A stretch of 64,000 nucleotides of DNA from the NCBI GenBank assembly GCA_963823215.1, contig CAWGKT010000003.1, positions 124,001 to 188,000 of the forward strand. Direction: 5' to 3'. The stretch's first letter is position 1, and each line of letters opens with the position of its first letter. The stretch is from CAIWHR01 sp963823215 (GTDB lineage Bacteria > Pseudomonadota > Gammaproteobacteria > Burkholderiales > Casimicrobiaceae). Shown here in pieces: positions 34,597-43,384 of this stretch. The notes below the pieces were generated by a model that did not search any database, had not been told where the DNA came from, and was given only the letters and a program-made list of their open reading frames with translations. Both the position numbers and the translations under genes were made by a program.

Positions 34597-36417
34597 CTAG
34601 AACGTCAGGCCGACCGAGAAGTGAACGCGCACCGTGTGCACGTCCTGGCCGTAGGCGACGTCGAGGCGGAACGGGCCGAGCGGCGTGCGCACGCGTCCGC
34701 CGACGCCATAGCCGAGCGCGAGGCGGGCGCCTGAAAGCGAGTCGACGGCGTTGCCTGCATCGATGAACGCGGCGAGCCCCCATAATTCGTCGACCCAATG
34801 GATCGCGTCGACACTCGCCACGCCGTAATAACGGCCGGGAACGATGGCACTGCCATCCGGCACGCCGAGGCTCTCGAAATCGTAACCGCGCACCGTCGTG
34901 GCGCCGCCGGTGCGGAACAGTAGCGTCGACGGGACGCCATCGCGGCTGCCGGCAAGCACCGCGCCGCCTTCGGCGCGGACGTTGAGCTCGTTCGACCCTG
35001 CGAAGGGCAGCCACCATGCAAAGCGACCACGCAGACGGCCGAAGGTGCGCGTGGAGACGCCGGGGATGCCGACGCCGGCGAAGGCGCTGGCCATCCAACC
35101 CGTCGTGGGTGCGATGAGATCGTCGGTGCGACGCCAGTGCCGTTCGTATTCCGCGTAGAGGGAGTTCGCCTTCTGGCTGGGCGAGCCGATGGGCTGCTGC
35201 CGGTCGAGGTAGTACGTCGCGGAAAGCGCCGTTTCGTCGCGTTCTTCGATCGTGTGCCAGCGCGTGCCCGCCGCGGCGGTGCGCGTGATGAGGTCTTCGA
35301 TGTCGGTGCGCTCGTACCCGCCGCCGAACGTCGCGATCCAGCCGGAGTCGTTGGGCGGGCGCGAGAAGCGGAGCGACCCTTTCTGGATCTTGGATTCGAT
35401 CCGCCCGTCGGCCAGGAACTGGAGCCCATTGCCATCGAAATTCACGTCGCGGTAGTTGGCGTTCGTGCGCCACTGCACGTCGGTCGAATAGCCGATGCCA
35501 CCCTCGAAGCGCTTCGTGCGACCCTCGATCACCGCGAGGTCGACCGTCGCGTCCTCGGGATGCGCGGTGTCCGGATCGATCTTCGCCTGCACGCTCGCGA
35601 AATAGCCCGACGCGTTCAGGCGCCGCACGTACTGATTCAAGGCCACGATGCTGTAGGGCTCGCCGGGCACGATCGTGCTGTAATTGCGCACGAGCGATGC
35701 GTCGTATTTGGCGAGCCCCGTGATGTCGAAACGGCCGAACCGGAACGCCGGTCCGCTGGCGAGCTCGACCACGAGGTCCGCGCTCCTGGATTCGGGATCG
35801 ATCAGGGCTTCGCTGCGCTCGATGCGCGCGGCCGCGTACACGGTGCCGGAGAGCGCGGCGAGCGCGCGCTCCTTGGCAATCGTCCACGCGGACTGCCGGA
35901 AGACCTCGCCTTCGGCGAGACTCCAGTCGCGGGTAAGCCCGGCGATCACAGTGGTCCCCCGGGGCACGTCGGTCGCGGCGGGGCCGGTCACCACGATGCG
36001 CACCGAGGCCACACGCGTCGCCGCGCCGGCATCCACCTTGAGCGTCACCGCCATCGGGTCCACGCTGCGGTCGATGCGGACATCGACCTGGGGCGAGAAA
36101 TAGCCCATGGCGGCCGCGGCGTTGCGCGTCTCGTCGACCGCCTCCAGCGCCAGGCGATCGAGGAGTTCGACGGTCATTTCCGCATAGCCCTGCCAGCGCA
36201 CGAGGCCGACATCGCGCTCCAGCGTTTCCTTCAGCGGCGAAGGCGCGGTGACCTCGACGCGGTAGGCAAGCGCCGGTGGCGAGCCGGTGGCCTCGGACGG
36301 ACGCGGCAGCGGCGCGGGTTCGGCCGCGATCGCATCAGCCGCGAACGGGCACGAAAGGGCGAGCGAGAGCGCGAACAGCCAGGGGGCAGCCAGCTTCGGG
36401 AAGGTTGCGCGAGACAC
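34597..36417 (-). CDS. tamA: TamA, Omp85-family outer-membrane assembly protein
   Basis: About 606 residues from GTG 36417, which begins a signal peptide (LAAPWLFALSLALSCPFAADA); the longer start at 36522 has a non-signal-like extension. POTRA domains occupy about 45-280 (ARIERSEALIDPES, FRFGRFDITGLAKYDASL). The 16-strand barrel follows, with the Omp85 lid motif VRGYD (TVRGYDFESLGV), LAAFIDAGNAV, LALGYGVGGRVRTPLGPFRL, and a C-terminal Phe in VHFSVGLTF. It works with the adjacent tamB. Its start overlaps the end of the lipoprotein gene by about 80 bases, so either the lipoprotein tail is wrongly framed or the genes overlap. Confidence 0.9.
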   Translation of the reverse strand: MSRATFPKLAAPWLFALSLALSCPFAADAIAAEPAPLPRPSEATGSPPALAYRVEVTAPSPLKETLERDVGLVRWQGYAEMTVELLDRLALEAVDETRNAAAAMGYFSPQVDVRIDRSVDPMAVTLKVDAGAATRVASVRIVVTGPAATDVPRGTTVIAGLTRDWSLAEGEVFRQSAWTIAKERALAALSGTVYAAARIERSEALIDPESRSADLVVELASGPAFRFGRFDITGLAKYDASLVRNYSTIVPGEPYSIVALNQYVRRLNASGYFASVQAKIDPDTAHPEDATVDLAVIEGRTKRFEGGIGYSTDVQWRTNANYRDVNFDGNGLQFLADGRIESKIQKGSLRFSRPPNDSGWIATFGGGYERTDIEDLITRTAAAGTRWHTIEERDETALSATYYLDRQQPIGSPSQKANSLYAEYERHWRRTDDLIAPTTGWMASAFAGVGIPGVSTRTFGRLRGRFAWWLPFAGSNELNVRAEGGAVLAGSRDGVPSTLLFRTGGATTVRGYDFESLGVPDGSAIVPGRYYGVASVDAIHWVDELWGLAAFIDAGNAVDSLSGARLALGYGVGGRVRTPLGPFRLDVAYGQDVHTVRVHFSVGLTF

Positions 36418-36760
36418 AGGCGCGATTATCCCCGATTGCGGATCCGCGTCGGTCGCATGAGCCCACCGGGCCGCCCCAAGGGCGCTCCATTGCGCCCGCG
36501 AGCGGTTCCGCAATGCGCGCATCCATGCTCCACCATCCCGGTTCGACCGCGCGCGGCGGCAGCTCGGGGTGCCGGCTCGCGGGCAAATCGGGAACTTCGC
36601 GCCGCGGCTGGTCGAGATTCCAGTTGACGCCCGGCGGATCGCCGAATCCCCACAGCAAGATGCCGGTGCGCGTGATGCCGGTGGCGTCCTGCCGGATGGA
36701 GCAGGCGGCCACGCACAGCACTGTCAGCGCGATGACGGCAGCGCGCGCCGCATTGCGCAT
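36335..36760 (-). CDS. Small lipoprotein, unknown function
   Basis: From ATG 36760 (MRNAARAAVIALTVLCVAAC) the signal peptide ends in a lipobox with Cys 20. The mature part contains TGILLWGFGDPPGVNWNLDQ and PPRAVEPGWWSMDARIAEPL. After MERPWGGPVGS the coding sequence enters a repeat element (36459-36488), and the remaining about 40 residues look unlike the rest and overlap the tamA start. The natural protein may therefore end near 36455. I recognise no family; the Trp/Pro content is typical of small outer-membrane lipoproteins. Confidence 0.6.
   Translation of the reverse strand: MRNAARAAVIALTVLCVAACSIRQDATGITRTGILLWGFGDPPGVNWNLDQPRREVPDLPASRHPELPPRAVEPGWWSMDARIAEPLAGAMERPWGGPVGSCDRRGSAIGDNRACVSRNLPEAGCPLAVRALARPFVPVRG
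36459..36488 (-). repeat. Hairpin repeat element, diverged copy (E)
   Basis: On the minus strand: GAGCGCCC, a 15-base centre TTGGGGCGGCCCGGT, then GGGCTC. The centre folds as GGG-GCGG-CCC. This is the same architecture as the copies at 45911-46198, 46674-46752 and 48904-48928. It overlaps the 3' part of the lipoprotein gene. Confidence 0.6.
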
Positions 36761-36788
36761 GGGGTTGGGTGGCGCATCGGACATCGTG

Positions 36789-37707
36789 TCAGTACCGGTG
36801 CGAAAGTGTCACGCCGATCAGCGGTGCCGTCGAATAATCGTCCTTGGCGAGCGTGGTGCCGTTGGTGTCCTCAACCTTCAGGCGGCCCGCCAGCGCAATG
36901 CCCGCATAGAAATCGACCTTGGTTCTGCGCGCCGAAGTTGCGCGACACGCGCGCGAACAAAGGGAAGAACCGGTTCTCGCCGATTCCGCCGGGTGCGATG
37001 CCTGTTTCATCCAGCCGATACCGCGTGGAACGGTAAGCGCCGCCGCCGGCGAACTCCCAATAATCGTCGGGCGCATAGGTCAGTTCGAGTCCCGCGCCGC
37101 CCGCGGGACCCGCCGGGAACGGGTTGCCGAGCCGCCACCGGTCGTCGATCTGCCAATTGACGATGAGAAAAGGAAACACCTTGGTTTCGTCGATTTGCCG
37201 GACGATGCCCATGCCCGCACCGACCATCAGGCTCGGCGAGAACACTTTGGTCGCGACGAGTATCGCGCCGTAGGTCAATGCCTCGCCTGTCTTTGCGCCG
37301 GATTCGAACGCCCAACCGAAAAGGGGCGAGATGCCGAACTGCAGGTCCGCATCGAACTCGTAACCGAGATCGACCGAGATGTTCGGCGCGTTGAGGTGGC
37401 TCCACGGTGCTGCCCCTCCGAAGGCGACGGGGCGCGAGAATTTCCAGTCCTCGTAGTCGTAGCGCAGTGCCAGCCCGGCGGAGAACCGCGGCGTGATCTG
37501 GCGCGTGACGCTGCCACTCGCAATTCCGGCTGCCCAGCGAAAATCACCGCCGTGGTCGAGATCGGTGTCGAACTGATAGATGCCGGACAGCGCCGCCGAC
37601 GCGCTTACCTCGCCCGGCTGCGGCGTGGCTGCGTGCGCTGTGGCTGGCAAGAGAGCGGCCGCGAGCGTCGCGATGGCAACGGTACGTGGAACGGCGCGAC
37701 AGCGCAT
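36789..37707 (-). CDS. Outer-membrane beta-barrel protein, DUF6268-like (one frameshift)
   Basis: About 305 residues when joined. The signal peptide is VAIATLAAALLPATAHA. Repeated barrel strands follow: SGIYQFDTDLDHGGDFRWAA, LRYDYEDWKFSRPVAFGG, PNISVDLGYEFDADLQFG. The frame breaks at 36923-36924, where CAGAACC stands for CAGACC. The other frame continues KVDFYAGIALAGRLKVED and ends in PLIGVTLSHRY, an aromatic C-terminus proper for barrel assembly. The unshifted frame instead ends with a Cys/Pro-rich tail not typical of a barrel. Cargo or function is unknown. It precedes the lipoprotein and tam genes on the same strand. Confidence 0.75.
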
Positions 37708-38228
37708 TCAGAACTCCGGCTTCATCGGTGGCGGGCCGCGCGCACGGTGTTTCCCGGCCTTATGAGGCGCAGCGATTCTACCTGAGCGCCGCGCGCTTCC
37801 GCCCCCAAACGGTTAGCGCGGCCCCAGCAACTATGCGCGCAACGTGAGGCGCGGCGAAGTGCTCGCAACGCGGTTCAAAGTGTTTGTAAACACAGGCTTC
37901 CGCAGTCGAGAAACGCCATTCCAATGGCATGAAAGGCGGCGGTTGGCGGCAAAGGGCACGATACCGGCATAGAGACTGTACTCGCCCTATCGTGCGCGGC
38001 CGGCGGCAGGTCTTCGGGTTTGGCTGGCGGCGTCGGTCAAGCCTGACTTCCGGCCAGACGATAGTCGTTCGACTGGCCGTTCGTAGAACGATCGTACGAC
38101 AAAAGGCTGTGGCGCGGATCGATATCTCCGGTTTTACATTTAATGATCTATATAAATAACTGTTTATTAATAAATAATATATTCAAAACAACACTTTTGT
38201 CAGGTTGTTGTTCAGAAACCGAAATAAG
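37708..38228. other. Long intergenic region upstream of the dcw promoter, with AT-rich island
   Basis: 521 bases without a credible gene. About 37967-38017 contains an inverted repeat (GCACGATA / TATCGTGC) with a long loop. 38050-38105 has several inverted pieces around TCGTTCG and GAACGATCG. 38130-38225 is strikingly AT-rich (for example TTTATTAATAAATAATATAT) in an otherwise GC-rich window. Lying directly upstream of the dcw promoter, it could act as an UP element or bind nucleoid proteins. Confidence 0.6.
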
Positions 38229-38258
38229 TTGACCGCCGGGATTTTGATCCATTATAGT
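38229..38258 (+). promoter_or_regulatory. Sigma-70-type promoter of the dcw cluster
   Basis: TTGACC (38229-38234), 18-base spacer, TATAGT (38253-38258). It lies just below the AT-rich island. The predicted start is near 38265, with a leader of about 108 bases before mraZ. Confidence 0.75.
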
Positions 38259-38291
38259 GGCGTTGGGTGGTAAAAAGTGGGTGCAAGTGGT
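38257..38291 (+). promoter_or_regulatory. MraZ operator: four GTGGN repeats at 10-base spacing
   Basis: GTGG begins at 38257, 38267, 38277 and 38287, exactly 10 bases apart (GTGGC, GTGGT, GTGGG, GTGGT). MraZ is known to bind short G-rich direct repeats of this spacing upstream of its own gene. The first repeat overlaps the -10 hexamer, so binding should block polymerase. Confidence 0.82.
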
Positions 38292-38372
38292 GTTTTGCAG
38301 GCGCCGGGACCAGAAACGGACGGCTCCTGTTCATAAGTACTCACTATCACTTCAGCCGGCAGGAGCGACGCG

Positions 38373-38867
38373 GTGGGCGAGCGAGGGGAGGGACCGGCAG
38401 GTACGGCAGCCGTTTTTCGCGGCGTGACCCAGCTCGCCCTCGACGCGAAGGGGCGTCTCGCGATACCCGGCAAGCATCGTGCCGCGCTCGCCGGATCTGC
38501 AGATAGCCCCGAACGCGCGCTCATCGTCACGGCGGACCCCAGCCGCTGCCTGCTCGTCTATCCGCGCGCGACATGGGAGCCGATTCAGGCGCGACTGATG
38601 GCTCTCTCGTCGTTCAACGAGCAGATCCGCGGCTTGCAGCGTCTGCTCGTCGGTCACGCCGACGAGGTGGACATGGACGGCGCCGGCCGCATCCTGGTAC
38701 CGCCGGCGCTGCGCCAGTACGCTGGGCTCGATCACCGCGTTGTGCTCGTCGGCCAGGGCAGCAAGTTCGAGCTGTGGGACGAGGCGAAGTGGCAGCAGGA
38801 AACGGCGCGCGCGATCACGTTTCCCGCCGGCGACCTGCCACCCGAGCTGGACGGCTTCAGTCTTTGA
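38373..38867 (+). CDS. mraZ: MraZ, dcw-cluster transcriptional repressor
   Basis: A 164-residue AbrB-fold protein, first gene of the dcw cluster. It has two SpoVT-AbrB-like halves: LALDAKGRLAIPGKHRAAL (about 21-39) and VDMDGAGRILVPPALRQYA (about 97-115), each with the D-x-x-GR-x-x-P DNA-binding signature. GTG 38373 is chosen because AGGAG is eight bases upstream and the residues before the first motif are conserved only from there. MraZ forms a ring and represses its own operon through the GTGGN repeats at 38257-38291. The stop overlaps the rsmH start (TGATG region). Confidence 0.93.
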   Translation: MGERGEGPAGTAAVFRGVTQLALDAKGRLAIPGKHRAALAGSADSPERALIVTADPSRCLLVYPRATWEPIQARLMALSSFNEQIRGLQRLLVGHADEVDMDGAGRILVPPALRQYAGLDHRVVLVGQGSKFELWDEAKWQQETARAITFPAGDLPPELDGFSL

Positions 38868-39850
38868 TGGGCGGCGGTGAACACGTCCCCGTCCTGCTCG
38901 AAGAAGCCGTTGCCGCGCTGGCGGTGCGACCCGACGGCACCTATGTCGACGCCACGTTCGGCCGTGGCGGACACGCGCGCGCGATCCTCGGCCGATTGGG
39001 GCCGGTGGGCCGGCTCTTCGCGTTCGATCGCGACCCCGAGGCTGCCACGAGCGCGCGCGCGATCGGCGACCCGCGCTTCGTCTTCCGGTCGTGCTGGTTC
39101 TCGCAGCTGGCAGACGAGATCGAGGCGCTCGGCGTCGATCTCGTCGACGGCATCCTGCTCGACCTTGGCATTTCCTCTCCGCAGATCGACGACCCGGTGC
39201 GCGGCTTCTCGTTTCGCGCCGACGGCCCGCTCGACATGCGGATGGATCCCGCGCGCGGCGAATCCGCAGCCGCATTCCTGGCGCGCGTGACTGCGCGCGA
39301 ATTGACGGAGGTGATACGCGACTATGGTGAAGAACGGTTTGCTCAATCGATTGCAGGAGCAATTGTTGCGGCTCGCTCGGTCGCACCCGTTGTCGGCACG
39401 CGGCAGCTGGCCGCGATCGTGGCCCAAGCCGTCGGCGCGCGCCCGCGGGGTGATCGGAGTCAGGATCCGGCCACGCGGACTTTCCAGGCTCTCCGAATTT
39501 TCGTCAATCGCGAGCTCGCGGAGCTCGCGCTGATCCTGCCCCGCGTTGTGCCGATGCTCGCCACCCGGGGCCGGCTTGCCGTCATCAGCTTTCATTCACT
39601 CGAGGACCGGATCGTGAAACGTTTCCTCGCATCGGCGTCACAGCCGTTCGGCGGCGATCCCCGTCTTGCCCGACTGGCGATCCGCACCGACGCGCTGCCG
39701 CCGGCGCCGCTTGCGCTCGTGGGCCGCGCGATCCGGCCGTCGGCGCGCGAAGTGGCGGCGAATACCCGCGCCCGCAGCGCCACGCTGCGCATCGCCGAGC
39801 GCACACCGCACCCTGTGCCGGCGGGATTCGGCGCTGCTCCAGGAAGGTGA
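38867..39850 (+). CDS. rsmH: RsmH, 16S rRNA m4C1402 methyltransferase
   Basis: A 327-residue SAM-dependent methyltransferase (MraW). It methylates N4 of C1402 in 16S rRNA. The motifs are HVPVLLEEAV, the SAM loop YVDATFGRGGHA, FAFDRDPEA, ILLDLGISSPQ and VISFHSLEDRIVKRF. The start ATG overlaps the mraZ stop, and ftsL follows after 7 bases. Length and domain order are normal. Confidence 0.95.
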   Translation: MGGGEHVPVLLEEAVAALAVRPDGTYVDATFGRGGHARAILGRLGPVGRLFAFDRDPEAATSARAIGDPRFVFRSCWFSQLADEIEALGVDLVDGILLDLGISSPQIDDPVRGFSFRADGPLDMRMDPARGESAAAFLARVTARELTEVIRDYGEERFAQSIAGAIVAARSVAPVVGTRQLAAIVAQAVGARPRGDRSQDPATRTFQALRIFVNRELAELALILPRVVPMLATRGRLAVISFHSLEDRIVKRFLASASQPFGGDPRLARLAIRTDALPPAPLALVGRAIRPSAREVAANTRARSATLRIAERTPHPVPAGFGAAPGR

Positions 39851-39857
39851 ACGGAAC

Positions 39858-40130
39858 ATGGTCCGCCTGAACCTGCTGCTGCTCGCCGTGCTCGTCCTTT
39901 GCGCGCTTTCGCTCGTCACGTCGCGACATCAGGCGAGAAAGCTCTTCGTCGAGCTGGAGCGCGAGCAGGCACGCACGCGCGGATACGAGACCGAATTCGG
40001 CCAGCTGCAGCTCGAGCAGTCGACCTGGGCGATGCCGGTGCGCGTGGAGAAGATCGCGCGCGAGCAGCTGCGGATGCAGATACCCGGGCCGCGCCGCATC
40101 GAGGTTGTTCCCGGCGAGGCGTCGCGATGA
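39858..40130 (+). CDS. ftsL: FtsL, divisome membrane protein
   Basis: A 90-residue bitopic protein. It starts with NLLLLAVLVLCALSLVTS as membrane segment, then a leucine-zipper-like periplasmic coil (KLFVELEREQARTRGYETEF). FtsL joins FtsB and FtsQ to activate FtsWI. ATG 39858 follows AAGGTGAACGG. Its last four bases overlap ftsI (ATGA). Confidence 0.92.
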   Translation: MVRLNLLLLAVLVLCALSLVTSRHQARKLFVELEREQARTRGYETEFGQLQLEQSTWAMPVRVEKIAREQLRMQIPGPRRIEVVPGEASR

Positions 40131-41863
40131 GAGGCGTGTCGGCCGCGCAGAAACGTGCGGCGCCGTTGCCGGAACTGCCGCGGTTTCGCGCGCCGGTCGT
40201 CTTCGGGATGCTGCTCCTGCTGTTCGCGGTGATGATCGTCCGCTCGCTCTACCTGCAGTGGATCGACAACGCGTTTCTGCAGGAACAGGGAAGCTCCCGG
40301 TACAGCCGCGAAATCGAACTCCCCGCGCATCGTGGCCGCATCGTGGATCGCATGGGCGAGCCGCTTGCCATCTCGACCCCGGTGAAGTCGATCTGGGCGT
40401 TCCCCGGGCGGGTCGAGGCCCCGCCGGAAAAGCTCGCGCTGCTGGCGCGGACGCTCGAGACGACTCCGCAGGCGCTCGCGAAAAAACTCGCTGACGGCAA
40501 CGATTTCGTGTTCCTCGCGAAACAGATTCCGCCCGAAGTCGCCGATCGGGTCGCGGCGCTGAAGATCAAGGGCGTCCACGACCAGAACGAATACCGGCGG
40601 TTCTATCCGGCGGGCGAGATGGCGAGCCACATCGTCGGGTTCACCGGCGACCGCGACGTCGGGCAGGAAGGCATCGAGCTCACGCAGCAGGAATGGCTGG
40701 GTGGCAAGCCCGGCAGCCGCCGCGTGATCATCAACCGGCGCGGCGATGTCGTCGAGGACGTCGAATCCATTCGCGCGCCGCAGGCGGGCCGCGAATTGTC
40801 GCTCGCGATCGATGCCCGGCTGCAATATCTGGCGTTCCGCGAGCTCAAGGCGGCCGTCGAGCTGCACAAGGCGAAAGCCGGCGGCCTCGTGATCCTCGAC
40901 GCCCAGACCGGCGAAATTCTGGCGCTGGCCAACTGGCCCACGTACAACCCGAACTCGCGCAACCGCGTCGCGCGCGACAGGATGCGCAACCGGGCGCTCA
41001 CCGACGTCTTCGAGCCCGGCTCGACGTTGAAGCCGTTCACGATCGCCGCGGCGCTCGAGCGTGGTGCCATCCGCCCCGACACGGTGATCCAGACGGCGCC
41101 CGGTTTCCTCACGCTCGGTCCGAACACCATCCACGACGCGCATCCCCACGGCGCGTTGACGGTCGAGCAGGTGATCCAGAAATCGTCGAACGTCGGCGCC
41201 GCGAAGATCGCGCTGTCGCTGCCGTCGGCAACGCTGTGGCAGATGCTGTCCGACGCCGGTTTCGGCGCGGCGCCAAACACCGGTTTCCCCGGCGAAGTCG
41301 CGGGCAGGCTGCGGCCGGCGAAGACCTGGAAGCCTATCGAGCAGGCAACGATGGCCTACGGCCACGGCATCTCGGTGAACCTCGTCCAGCTCGCGCGCGC
41401 CTACACCGTTTTCTCGAGCGACGGCGAGCTGAAGCCGGCGTCGTTGCTCAAGGGCGGCGGGGTCGTCGCGGGCCGCCCGGTGCTCAAGGCCGAAACTGCG
41501 CGCGCCGTGCGGCACATGCTGGAACTTGCGGTGGGTCCTGGGGGCACGGCGCCGAAAGCGCAGGTTCCCGGCTACCGGGTCGCCGGCAAGACCGGCACCG
41601 CGCACAAGCTCGAAGGCCGCGGCTACACGAACAAGTATGTGTCGTCATTCGTGGGCTTCGCACCGGCATCCAGCCCACGGCTCATCGTCGCGGTGATGGT
41701 CGACGAACCATCGGCTGGCGCGCACTACGGCGGCGAGGTCGCAGCCCCGGTGTTCTCCACGGTGATGGGCTCCGCGTTGAGGACGCTCAGCGTGCCGCCG
41801 GATGCGCCCGGGGACAACGTGATCCTGCCGCCGGAAGGCAGCGCCGTGCGCGAGGAAACGTGA
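40127..41863 (+). CDS. ftsI: FtsI (PBP3), septal peptidoglycan transpeptidase
   Basis: A 578-residue class B penicillin-binding protein. The membrane segment is at about 25-45 (VVFGMLLLLFAVMIVRSLYL). The pedestal domain includes RGRIVDRMGEPLA. The transpeptidase domain has the SxxK active site in FEPGSTLKPF (Ser about 299), SSN at about 353 (QKSSNVGA) and KTGT at about 488 (VAGKTGTAH). It crosslinks septal peptidoglycan as partner of FtsW. It overlaps ftsL by 4 bases and murE by 1. Confidence 0.96.
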   Translation: MRGVSAAQKRAAPLPELPRFRAPVVFGMLLLLFAVMIVRSLYLQWIDNAFLQEQGSSRYSREIELPAHRGRIVDRMGEPLAISTPVKSIWAFPGRVEAPPEKLALLARTLETTPQALAKKLADGNDFVFLAKQIPPEVADRVAALKIKGVHDQNEYRRFYPAGEMASHIVGFTGDRDVGQEGIELTQQEWLGGKPGSRRVIINRRGDVVEDVESIRAPQAGRELSLAIDARLQYLAFRELKAAVELHKAKAGGLVILDAQTGEILALANWPTYNPNSRNRVARDRMRNRALTDVFEPGSTLKPFTIAAALERGAIRPDTVIQTAPGFLTLGPNTIHDAHPHGALTVEQVIQKSSNVGAAKIALSLPSATLWQMLSDAGFGAAPNTGFPGEVAGRLRPAKTWKPIEQATMAYGHGISVNLVQLARAYTVFSSDGELKPASLLKGGGVVAGRPVLKAETARAVRHMLELAVGPGGTAPKAQVPGYRVAGKTGTAHKLEGRGYTNKYVSSFVGFAPASSPRLIVAVMVDEPSAGAHYGGEVAAPVFSTVMGSALRTLSVPPDAPGDNVILPPEGSAVREET

Positions 41864-43344
41864 TGGCGGTCGCGCTCGCCTCCGCTTTCGACGCCGTGGC
41901 GCTCCTCTCCCGGTTGTCCGTAGGCCCGCGCCGGATCACGGCCGACAGCCGGCAGGTGCATGCGGGCGACGCGTTCGCCGCGTTCCCGGGACAGTCGGCG
42001 GATGGCCGTGCCTTCATTCCCGACGCCATTGCGCGTGGCGCCGGCTCGGTGCTGTGGGAGGCGCTCTCCTTTCGCTGGAACGCCGCGTGGCGCGTCTCCA
42101 ATGTCGAAGTTGAGGATCTCAAGACGAAACTCGGCGCGATCGCCCATCAGATCTACGGCCTCCCCTCACACAACCTCTCCGTCATCGGTGTCACCGGAAC
42201 GAACGGCAAGACGTCGTGTACGCACTGGATCGCGCAATGCCTCGACGGTTGCGGCCGGAAGAGCGGGATCATCGGCACGCTCGGCAACGGGATCCTCGGT
42301 GCGCTCGAATCCTCGGCGCGCACGACGCCGGACGCCGCGGCGGTCCACGAAACGCTCGATCGCCTACGCGAAGAGGGCGCGCAGGCGGTGGCCATGGAAG
42401 TCTCGTCGCACGGGCTCGACCAGGGGCGCGTCAATGCGGTCGAATTCGACGTCGCGCTGTTCACGAACCTCACGCGAGACCACCTCGATTATCACGGGAC
42501 GATGGCGGCCTACGGCGCGGCCAAGGCGAAGCTGTTCTCCTGGCCAACACATCCCGCATGCGTGCTCAATGCGGACGACCCGTTCGGCCGCACGCTCGCC
42601 GACGCGGCACGCGGCCGCGGGCAGCGCGTGCTGACCTATGGTCTGGCCAGCGCCGACATAGCGGCAACGAATGTAGCCAACACGCGGGACGGATTCGCAC
42701 TGTCGGTCACGACCCCATGGGGACGCGGCGAGGTCGCGACGCGTCTTGCGGGCACCTTCAACGCGGCGAATGCGCTGGGTGTTCTGGGTGTCCTGCTCGC
42801 GTGCGGCATCGAATTGGAGGCGGCGCTCGCGGCGCTCGCGCGCGTCACGCCGCCACCGGGCCGCATGCAGCGCCTGGGAGGCGGATTCGAGCCGCTCGTC
42901 GTCATCGATTACGCGCATTCGCCCGATGCGCTGGAACAGGTCCTTGCCGCGCTGCGTCCCGCGGTCGCGGACGGCGGTGAGCTGATCTGCGTGTTCGGTT
43001 GCGGCGGCGACCGCGATTCCGGCAAGCGGCGGGAAATGGGGCGCGTCGCGGGCAGAGGCGCCGATCGCATTGTCGTGACCAGCGACAATCCGCGCAGCGA
43101 GGACCCGGCCGCGATAACGGCGGCCATCGTCGCCGGGATTCACGACGCGGGGCATCGGAACCATGCTCTCGAACTCGATCGGGACGCGGCGATCCGCACG
43201 GCCGTGGCGAGCGCACAGGGAGGCGACGTCGTGCTCGTCGCCGGCAAGGGGCACGAGGACTACCAGGAGCGCCAGGGCGAACGCATGCCGTTTTCCGATG
43301 CCGCCGTCGCGGCTACCGCGCTTCGGGCGTGGAGGGGCGAATGA
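41863..43344 (+). CDS. murE: MurE, UDP-MurNAc-tripeptide synthetase
   Basis: A 493-residue Mur ligase adding the third residue of the stem peptide. The ATP loop is GVTGTNGKTS (about 109-118). MEVSSHGLDQGR and VVIDYAHSPDAL mark the central and C-terminal domains. DNPRSEDP (about 408-415) is the signature for meso-diaminopimelate rather than lysine. The ATG overlaps the ftsI stop. A 40-base gap separates it from murF. Confidence 0.96.
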   Translation: MAVALASAFDAVALLSRLSVGPRRITADSRQVHAGDAFAAFPGQSADGRAFIPDAIARGAGSVLWEALSFRWNAAWRVSNVEVEDLKTKLGAIAHQIYGLPSHNLSVIGVTGTNGKTSCTHWIAQCLDGCGRKSGIIGTLGNGILGALESSARTTPDAAAVHETLDRLREEGAQAVAMEVSSHGLDQGRVNAVEFDVALFTNLTRDHLDYHGTMAAYGAAKAKLFSWPTHPACVLNADDPFGRTLADAARGRGQRVLTYGLASADIAATNVANTRDGFALSVTTPWGRGEVATRLAGTFNAANALGVLGVLLACGIELEAALAALARVTPPPGRMQRLGGGFEPLVVIDYAHSPDALEQVLAALRPAVADGGELICVFGCGGDRDSGKRREMGRVAGRGADRIVVTSDNPRSEDPAAITAAIVAGIHDAGHRNHALELDRDAAIRTAVASAQGGDVVLVAGKGHEDYQERQGERMPFSDAAVAATALRAWRGE

Positions 43345-43384
43345 GGGTCGCGGGCGAAGTCAGGGCCCGGAGGGTGGCGGGCGA

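Noticed and set aside
43345..43384. Gap between murE and murF as another hairpin repeat copy
   Set aside because: It shares only GC-rich composition; the 15-base centre and paired arms are absent.
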